Shown here: positions 1 through 4,350 of the stretch, piece by piece
How the letters are laid out: each line of letters begins with the position of its first letter
How positions within the stretch are numbered: the first letter of the stretch is position 1
DNA from: Nitrosopumilales archaeon
GTDB taxonomy: Archaea; Thermoproteota; Nitrososphaeria; Nitrososphaerales; Nitrosopumilaceae
Reading direction: 5' to 3'
DNA: 5,891 nucleotides
NCBI GenBank assembly: GCA_025350175.1
Contig: JANXYF010000124.1
Span: 1 to 5,891 of the forward strand
Program-made: the position numbers and the translations under genes
Notes under the pieces: model-generated
Seen by the model: only the letters and a program-made list of their open reading frames with translations
The model's database searches: none
Told to the model about the DNA's origin: nothing

Positions 1-756
1 CGAGTATCCATATCCTGCAGTCTCACTGAGGGTATATGCTGGATCAAAAAGGGCATTCCATTTGTCAATTGGATAGCCAACAAGTGCACTTGCATCTAAC
101 AAATTAACACTCAATGGGCTCTCTGCCGCAGTTCCTTTCAACATGTTGTAAACATCTGGTAATTGATTCTGTATTACACCTATTGGAGAATTGATGTCCA
201 AGTTACCATATTGTTGTGTGGATATAATTACTGGACTCTTCATGGCAAATCCGATCCATGATATGTCTAATACTGTTGGCACATCGCTGCCTCCTTTGTT
301 TAGGGTGTATCCATTTACTGTGGGAATTAATTTTATCAAGTAATCGAATGTTGCACCCTTGTCATCTCCATTGACCTGTACTTGATATTCTACTTTCAAA
401 TTGGAGATTGTTGCAGTAGTCTTTCTATCTGTTGCAAGCTCTGTATTTATTGCCTCCATGAACGATTTGATACTTGTATTGTTATCTGAAGTGTCAGAAA
501 ATGATATTGTCATATTTTTCCCCATAAGAGAATCCTTTAGTTTTCCACCGCTTGAATAGTCTATTGCAACGTTCTTTGTGAATTTGAATTCTGGTGTAAC
601 CGGCGTTCCTTCAATTGGTAGATATGCATTAAAATCAACCGTTGCCCAAATTGGCGCAATGGTTCCAAAAACTAGTAAACTCAAAATTATTGATGCTAAA
701 AGGAATCTCTTAGTCACGGTGTGAATTCTCTGTCTGATAGTAATAAACTTTAGCAT
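1..756 (-). CDS. Exported protein of unknown function, C-terminus cut by window edge
   Basis: The reading frame is open from an ATG at 756 down to position 1, giving 252 residues with no stop, so the 3' end is missing. I do not recognise the family. Residues 1-17 are basic (R8, R10, K16, R17), residues 18-33 form a hydrophobic core, and an Ile-Trp-Ala site at 36-38 precedes TVDF, which together look like a Sec signal peptide or N-terminal anchor. The rest is polar and beta-rich in feel, with N-glycosylation sequons at N81 (NMT) and N92/N93 (NNTS), as expected for a cell-surface or pseudo-periplasmic archaeal protein. No cysteine is present in the visible part. A GTG at 717 (residue 14) is an alternative start that would give a more compact signal peptide; ATG is preferred for codon strength, but the promoter position does not settle it. 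It is divergent from cofD. The coding call is firm, the export inference good, the function unknown. Confidence 0.82.
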   Translation of the reverse strand, partial: MLKFITIRQRIHTVTKRFLLASIILSLLVFGTIAPIWATVDFNAYLPIEGTPVTPEFKFTKNVAIDYSSGGKLKDSLMGKNMTISFSDTSDNNTSIKSFMEAINTELATDRKTTATISNLKVEYQVQVNGDDKGATFDYLIKLIPTVNGYTLNKGGSDVPTVLDISWIGFAMKSPVIISTQQYGNLDINSPIGVIQNQLPDVYNMLKGTAAESPLSVNLLDASALVGYPIDKWNALFDPAYTLSETAGYGYS

Positions 757-851
757 TATTTTTCACAGCTAAAAAATTTTTCTTTGATGCCAGTGGCAAG
801 AGTAATATTTAGTTGGTCTAATCTACTAACGTTACAGGGGGAAATGAGATA
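757..851. promoter_or_regulatory. Divergent intergenic promoter region between exported-protein gene and cofD
   Basis: These 95 bases must carry the promoters of both flanking genes. An AT-rich element at 803-811 (taatattta) reads as TATA-like on both strands. On the plus strand it would place transcription start near 833, about 19 bases before cofD. On the minus strand it would place it near 781, about 25 bases before the ATG at 756. A second AT-rich element, A6T5 at 771-781, could be an alternative minus-strand box, but it is rather close to that ATG and would suit the downstream GTG better. The assignments rest on spacing rules for archaeal TATA boxes only. Confidence 0.5.
803..811 (+). 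promoter_or_regulatory. Candidate TATA box for cofD
   Basis: The sequence taatattta lies about 45 bases upstream of the cofD ATG. With the usual 25-27 base spacing from TATA centre to start site it predicts an mRNA beginning near 833 with a short leader. That leader includes a G-rich stretch (ggggg at 837-841) that could act as a weak Shine-Dalgarno site about 10 bases before the start codon. The other clear plus-strand promoters in this window predict no leader, so cofD may be initiated differently. Confidence 0.4.
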
Positions 852-1772
852 ATGATTACAATTCTTGCAGGTGGGACAGGTTCTGTTAAACTCGTACGCG
901 GTGTGGCTACTCAAACTCGAGATATATCCGTAATATCTAATGTTGGTGACAATTACTGGTTGTATGGTCTATACATTTGTCCAGATATTGATACTATTCT
1001 CTATGGGCTGGCAGATATTTTAGATACTGACAAAGGATGGGGGATAAAGAAGGACACATATGGATTTTTACGACAAATGGAAGTTTTAGGAGAAGAGACT
1101 TGGTTTAACATAGGAGACCGAGATGCCGCCATTCATCTTTTGAGAACTAATATGCTAAAGAATGGAAAGAACTTGTCTGATATTACAGAATGGCTGTGCA
1201 GAAAATTTGCAATTGACGTAAAAATTATTCCAGTTACTGATAACAGCGTAGAAACAAGAATTGTAACCAATAAGGGAGACTTACATCTTCAAGAATACTG
1301 GGTAAAATACAAGGGCCAAGACAAAGTGGAGGGAATAAAATACATTGGTGCAGACAAGGCACGTGCAAATCCAGCGGCAGTAAATGCTATTCATGATTCT
1401 AAATTGGTAATAATTGCACCGGGAAATCCTCTAACTAGTATTGGACCTATTTTGTCAATTAAAGGAATTAGAAAAGAATTGTCAAAATCAAAGAAAAAAG
1501 TAGTTGTTGTAAGTCCTCTTATTGGAAATACTGCAATTAGTGGACCTGCTACAAAGTATATGGAAGCTGCAGGTATGGAAGTCTCTGTTTATGGTCTTGC
1601 AAAAATGTATTCTGAAGTGGCATCACACATGGTGATTGACACTGCTGACAGATTACTAACTAGAAAAATAGAAAACTTGGACATGAAAGTTTACGAAACT
1701 AAGATAAGAATGAAGGACAAGAAAGATGAAGAAGCTCTGGCGTCTTTTATTCTAAAACAAGTTCATGTCTGA
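852..1772 (+). CDS. cofD: 2-phospho-L-lactate transferase CofD (F420 biosynthesis)
   Basis: CofD transfers a phospholactyl (or phosphoenolpyruvyl-type) group from the guanylylated donor made by CofC onto the deazaflavin Fo, forming the F420-0 core (dehydro-F420-0 if PEP is used); it acts in the cytoplasm. The 306-residue length is normal. Visible signatures are the N-terminal glycine loop GGTG at 7-10 followed by K13 and R16, the NVGD...YGL...CPDIDT block at 30-48, the WFNIGDRDAAIHLLRT block at 85-99, NPAAV at 173-177, APGNPLTSIGPIL at 189-201, and SPLIGNTAISGPA at 221-233. One position differs from the form I know in the family: the usual Asp-Asp after the conserved Gly is Asp33-Asn34 here. 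The start is the first ATG after a G-rich leader and directly begins the Gly-loop beta strand. It overlaps cofC by 8 bases, so the two are almost certainly one operon. Family call very secure. Confidence 0.97.
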   Translation: MITILAGGTGSVKLVRGVATQTRDISVISNVGDNYWLYGLYICPDIDTILYGLADILDTDKGWGIKKDTYGFLRQMEVLGEETWFNIGDRDAAIHLLRTNMLKNGKNLSDITEWLCRKFAIDVKIIPVTDNSVETRIVTNKGDLHLQEYWVKYKGQDKVEGIKYIGADKARANPAAVNAIHDSKLVIIAPGNPLTSIGPILSIKGIRKELSKSKKKVVVVSPLIGNTAISGPATKYMEAAGMEVSVYGLAKMYSEVASHMVIDTADRLLTRKIENLDMKVYETKIRMKDKKDEEALASFILKQVHV

Positions 1773-2403
1773 TTTACGTATTGGCGCAATAATTCCTGTG
1801 AAGACTTTCTCAAGGGCCAAAACACGTCTTAATTTATCTCAGGAAAAGACTGAAAAAATCTGTGAGGTAATGTTAGAATCAGTTTTACAAAATATAACAC
1901 GTTCTAATCTTATTGAAAAAACAGTTCTAGTAAGTAAGGATGAAAAAGCACTCGGTATTGGAAAAAAGTTCGGAGCACATGGAATCTATGATGAATCTGA
2001 ACAAGGAGTAAACAGTGCAGTTTTACTCGCAGATAACTATTTTTCACAAGAAGGATTTGAGGCAACGATGGTCTTTCCGCAAGATATCCCATTGATACAG
2101 GCAGAAGATGTGGACACATTGTATAAGATGAGAATCTCTAACAGATGTGTCCTTGTCGTACCATCACGAAAATTTGATGGAACTAATGCTCTTTTTAGAA
2201 CTCCTGCTAATGTGATGGAAACACATTATGATGAAGACAGCTATAAAATACACGTGAATACTGCGGAAAAAAGAAATGCAAGCTCTGCACTTGTGTTGAT
2301 TCGAAGAATTATGCTGGACATAGATGATCAATCTGATCTTCGGTTCATATTATCCTTTTCTGATACTGAAATAGCAAACTCTCTTAGAAAAATTCTGGAC
2401 TAG
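1765..2403 (+). CDS. cofC: 2-phospho-L-lactate (or PEP) guanylyltransferase CofC
   Basis: CofC couples GTP to 2-phospholactate, or in other lineages to phosphoenolpyruvate or 3-phosphoglycerate, releasing pyrophosphate and producing the unstable donor used by CofD. It has a MobA-like nucleotidyltransferase fold. At 212 residues it is of usual size. Motifs seen: IPVKTFSRAKTRL at 10-22 (nucleotide-binding loop with K13, K19, R21), FPQDIPLI at 104-111 with the probable metal-binding D107, FDGTNALFRTP at 137-147, the DSY..H...A block at 158-167, and LDIDDQSDL at 184-192. The residue before the metal-site Asp is Gln where Gly is common in the family. The ATG lies inside the end of cofD (8-base overlap) with no obvious Shine-Dalgarno site, which suggests translation coupled to cofD. 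Substrate preference cannot be read from the sequence. Confidence 0.95.
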   Translation: MSDLRIGAIIPVKTFSRAKTRLNLSQEKTEKICEVMLESVLQNITRSNLIEKTVLVSKDEKALGIGKKFGAHGIYDESEQGVNSAVLLADNYFSQEGFEATMVFPQDIPLIQAEDVDTLYKMRISNRCVLVVPSRKFDGTNALFRTPANVMETHYDEDSYKIHVNTAEKRNASSALVLIRRIMLDIDDQSDLRFILSFSDTEIANSLRKILD

Positions 2404-2407
2404 TTTA

Positions 2408-3421
2408 TCATTTCACAATACTTGTTTTATCTATATTCTTTCTTGATTTGATATGTGATAGAATCTTGATTGTAATGGCAATTATTCCTGTAATGATGAT
2501 TATAGATTCTAGAGCATTGGAGAATGGATTTGATGACTCGTTTATTGTCGGACCCTGACTTAGGTTTGAAATGAAAAATAAATATGAAAATAAAAAGTAG
2601 TTTGTGGCCCAGTGAATCAGTACTGCTGGGGCAAAACCGTATCTAACATAGACCCAACCGATTATTATTCCTGCAATAGTTGCCTGTGATAATTTTCCAG
2701 AACTCCACGGGGTGCCTGAAATTATGTGTGATATCCCAAAAAATAATCCGATTGTAATTATCAATATCATTGGTTTTTTGTAATTCTCAATGTAGAGATA
2801 TTTTGACGGTCTCCACAAAGATTTGAAAAATATCTTCCATGATGGAATATGCGAATACATCAAAAATAATGGAATTCCTATTAGTAGGATTCTAAAACCT
2901 ACTTCTTCAGTCAAAGGAGAGGTGCTTAACTGAAAGAAGCGGATCAAATTGTTATCTGACTGGGGCGATTCAATCTTGATTCCAAAGCTTTGCTGAATCA
3001 TCTCAATTATCACAGAGACTAAAATCAAAATTGAAAACCATGACATCATATTTACAAGTCCATTGCTTTTCATATTCTTCCAGCCTCTAGACATTAGATT
3101 TGAAAGTGTATTCAATAGAGAGTACTCTGGACCAAAATATGAGATTGAAAATAATATCAAAAAAATTGTCCATACTATGATAAATGCATCTCCCATCTCA
3201 AAAGAAATTGGAATCTTGTAGCCAATGCCGCCGAAAAATAAATCTAACCCATTAATGGGATATTGATAATTGATGTCTTTTCCAATCTCTGAATTGAACA
3301 TCACATAAAGACCAATTGGAAATGAGAGTATCATTATTCCAAATATTACTGATAAAAATCCAGAATATGGAACGGTAAGAATTTTTATAATCTTATCTAT
3401 TTTTTCCAAACTTGATATCAA
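2408..3421 (-). CDS. CPBP/Rce1-type intramembrane metalloprotease
   Basis: The product is a polytopic membrane protein of 337 residues with the three conserved motifs of the CPBP (CAAX protease and bacteriocin-processing) family: EEVGFR at 172-177 (E172, E173, R177), FGISH at 228-232 (F228, H232) and HWATN at 270-274 (H270, N274). These residues form the glutamate/histidine active site of Rce1-like enzymes, so it is probably catalytically competent. About eight hydrophobic segments are visible, near 18-42, 78-96, 123-143, 168-190, 217-236, 246-262, 264-286 and 303-323. Family members cleave prenylated or other membrane peptides, but the archaeal substrate is unknown. The start is TTG, whose TTGA overlaps the TGA stop of the SUI1 gene by 4 bases; the first internal Met is residue 30 and would remove most of the first membrane segment, so TTG is favoured. 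Expression probably depends on the SUI1 promoter. The family call is strong, the role open. Confidence 0.92.
   Translation of the reverse strand: MISSLEKIDKIIKILTVPYSGFLSVIFGIMILSFPIGLYVMFNSEIGKDINYQYPINGLDLFFGGIGYKIPISFEMGDAFIIVWTIFLILFSISYFGPEYSLLNTLSNLMSRGWKNMKSNGLVNMMSWFSILILVSVIIEMIQQSFGIKIESPQSDNNLIRFFQLSTSPLTEEVGFRILLIGIPLFLMYSHIPSWKIFFKSLWRPSKYLYIENYKKPMILIITIGLFFGISHIISGTPWSSGKLSQATIAGIIIGWVYVRYGFAPAVLIHWATNYFLFSYLFFISNLSQGPTINESSNPFSNALESIIIITGIIAITIKILSHIKSRKNIDKTSIVK
2422..2444 (+). terminator. Candidate T-rich terminator after cofC
   Basis: Downstream of the cofC stop, two T-rich runs (ttgttttat at 2422-2430 and ttctttctt at 2436-2444) could end transcription in the intrinsic oligo-T manner of archaea. 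They lie inside the 3' end of the convergent protease gene, because only 4 bases separate the two stop codons. No hairpin is apparent. A T5 run on the opposite strand (A5 at 2388-2392, inside the cofC 3' end) is the matching candidate for the minus-strand transcript. Confidence 0.3.
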
Positions 3422-3726
3422 TGAACTTCGATACTAGCTTCAGGAAATCCAAGCTTAACAAGCGTTGTCTTTATTGTATCTCGATGGTCTCCTTGGAGAA
3501 AGATGTATCCTTCCTTTTCAGTGCCACCACAAGCATAACGAGCCTTTAATTCTTTTACAACTTTTCCTAAATCATTCATCTTCGGATTGATTCCCTCAAT
3601 CTTTGTTCCTTTCTTTTTGAAACGTCTTTCTTCAATTCTTACAACAATCTGGGTTTGATCTTTTTCAAGTTCACCACAGGCGCATAAATCATTAGGAAGT
3701 CCACAAGTGTTGCAGATTACCGCCAT
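3418..3726 (-). CDS. sui1: SUI1-family translation initiation factor (aIF1) with zinc knuckle
   Basis: This is the archaeal homologue of eIF1/SUI1 and bacterial YciH. In archaea aIF1 binds the small ribosomal subunit near the P site and promotes mRNA binding and start-codon selection. The 102-residue length is standard. The N-terminus has a CxxC...CxC set (C5, C8, C15, C17) in the context CGLPNDLCAC, typical of the archaeal zinc-knuckle form. The SUI1 core follows, with the basic loop RRFKKKGTKIEGI at 34-46 and the hallmark CGGTEKEGYIFLQGDHRD at 66-83. The ATG at 3726 starts immediately before the zinc motif and lies only a few bases downstream of the predicted transcription start, so the mRNA is probably leaderless or nearly so. 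It is divergent from the SSSCA1-like gene and overlaps the downstream CPBP protease gene by 4 bases. Confidence in the family is very high. Confidence 0.97.
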   Translation of the reverse strand: MAVICNTCGLPNDLCACGELEKDQTQIVVRIEERRFKKKGTKIEGINPKMNDLGKVVKELKARYACGGTEKEGYIFLQGDHRDTIKTTLVKLGFPEASIEVH

Positions 3727-3750
3727 TCGAACTAAAAAGTCGAAATCTTA

Positions 3751-3758
3751 CTATTAAG
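3751..3758 (-). promoter_or_regulatory. Candidate TATA box for SUI1
   Basis: On the minus strand the element reads CTTAATAG. Its centre is about 28 bases upstream of the SUI1 ATG at 3726, which predicts a start site within a few bases of that codon. The match to a TATA consensus is only moderate. Confidence 0.4.
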
Positions 3759-3780
3759 CCTTGTTTATCACCCTCTAAGT

Positions 3781-3790
3781 TTTTTATTTA
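3781..3790 (+). promoter_or_regulatory. TATA box for SSSCA1-like gene, leaderless mRNA predicted
   Basis: The element tttttattta has its centre about 23 bases upstream of the ATG at 3809. Standard archaeal spacing puts the transcription start at or next to the A of the ATG, so a leaderless transcript is expected. No Shine-Dalgarno-like sequence precedes the ATG, which agrees. Confidence 0.55.
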
Positions 3791-3808
3791 GTTCAAGTAA
3801 CAATACTC

Positions 3809-4141
3809 ATGTCAAAAGAACTGACAAAAAGAGCAGTTGAGATGCTTCTAAATGGAGCTACACTAGTTAGTGACCCTTGTCCATATTGTAAGGGTGTTAG
3901 AATAATGAATGACGGGCATGCATTATGTGTTACATGTGGAAAAGAAGCAAGAAAAGAAGTTGAGACAGTCTTACCAAAAACGGAGCAAAAATCTGGAAAT
4001 GCGGCAATTGATGCCTTGGATCAAAAAATAAGGGATCTGGCAGACACACTTCAAAAGGAAAAAGACTATGAAAAACAAAAACAGATCTTGTATGCCATGA
4101 ACGAAATCATTACAATTAAAGAGAAGCTTGAGAAGATCTAG
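3809..4141 (+). CDS. Sjogren/scleroderma autoantigen 1 (p27) family zinc-ribbon protein
   Basis: The 110-residue product matches the SSSCA1 / autoantigen p27 family (Pfam Auto_anti-p27), which is shared by archaea and eukaryotes. Residues 5-23 carry the family's helix and the GATLVSDPCPYC stretch. A zinc ribbon is formed by C24, C27, C40 and C43 (CPYC and CVTC), with the intervening hairpin RIMNDGHA. Residues 65-109 are charged and heptad-like, probably a coiled coil or long helical hairpin that could mediate oligomerisation. The human relative has been linked to centromere or mitotic functions, but the archaeal role is not established. The ATG is chosen because it fits the leaderless promoter and begins the conserved helix. 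It shares a divergent promoter region with the SUI1 gene and is followed after 44 bases by sec61beta. The family call is good, the function unknown. Confidence 0.9.
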   Translation: MSKELTKRAVEMLLNGATLVSDPCPYCKGVRIMNDGHALCVTCGKEARKEVETVLPKTEQKSGNAAIDALDQKIRDLADTLQKEKDYEKQKQILYAMNEIITIKEKLEKI

Positions 4142-4152
4142 GCACAAAAAGG

Positions 4153-4164
4153 TATTTATTTAAA
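4153..4164 (+). promoter_or_regulatory. TATA box for sec61beta-DUF2070 operon, leaderless mRNA predicted
   Basis: The sequence tatttatttaaa is the best TATA-like box in the window. A purine-rich stretch directly upstream (aaaaagg at 4146-4152) could serve as the BRE. Its centre lies about 27 bases before the ATG at 4186, predicting a start site at the first codon. Read-through from the gene upstream is also possible, because the 44-base gap shows no oligo-T terminator. Confidence 0.6.
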
Positions 4165-4185
4165 CATCCTTGAATCAGAAATATC

Positions 4186-4350
4186 ATGAGCAGCAAAAAA
4201 TCTGCACCACTTCCAGCATCAAGTGCAGGTCTATTGAGATTCTTTGAGGATGAGACCAAAGGCTACAAGTTAAGACCAGAGGTGGTAGTTGCAATACCGG
4301 CATCTCTGATTGGAATTTCGTGGATTCTTAAATTCTTTTTCTCACCATGA
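4186..4350 (+). CDS. secG: Preprotein translocase subunit Sec61beta (SecG)
   Basis: This small gene encodes 54 residues. Archaeal Sec61beta is the tail-anchored third subunit of the SecYE-beta channel in the cytoplasmic membrane, and the usual length is about 50-60 residues. The sequence shows the typical order: a polar Lys/Ser/Pro-rich N-terminus (1-13), the family block AGLLRFFEDETKGYKLRPE at 14-32, then one C-terminal transmembrane helix at about 33-52 ending FFFSP. The ATG matches the predicted leaderless start and no in-frame upstream start improves the family match. Its stop overlaps the start of the DUF2070 gene (ATGA, 4347-4350), so the two are very probably co-transcribed and translationally coupled. 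Confidence 0.95.
   Translation: MSSKKSAPLPASSAGLLRFFEDETKGYKLRPEVVVAIPASLIGISWILKFFFSP

Larger units (their letters stand above)
3727..3808. promoter_or_regulatory. Divergent promoter region between SUI1 and SSSCA1-like genes
   Basis: These 82 bases separate two divergent start codons and contain one TATA-like element for each direction (3751-3758 on minus, 3781-3790 on plus). Each sits roughly 26 bases from its start codon. The boxes lie back to back, about 30 bases apart, so the two transcription complexes could interfere or share a regulator. No clear inverted repeat for an operator is visible. Confidence 0.5.

Noticed and set aside
715..717. GTG as the start of the exported-protein gene
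   Set aside because: It would give a compact signal peptide, but it has no Shine-Dalgarno-like sequence before it, and an in-frame ATG lies 13 codons upstream with coding-like sequence between. Kept only as an alternative.
771..781. A6T5 palindromic tract as a terminator hairpin
   Set aside because: It has no GC stem and lies between two divergent genes, where no terminator is needed; an AT-rich promoter element explains it better.
757..851. Riboswitch upstream of cofD
   Set aside because: The predicted leader is about 19 bases, far too short for an aptamer, and no paired stems are apparent.
1910..2119. 69-residue minus-strand open frame
   Set aside because: It lies wholly inside cofC on the opposite strand, shows no family signature, and has no promoter of its own; it is a shadow of cofC.
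3727..3808. Small RNA or tRNA gene in the SUI1-SSSCA1 gap
   Set aside because: The 82 bases are AT-rich, lack tRNA arm motifs or a stable stem, and are accounted for by two divergent promoters.
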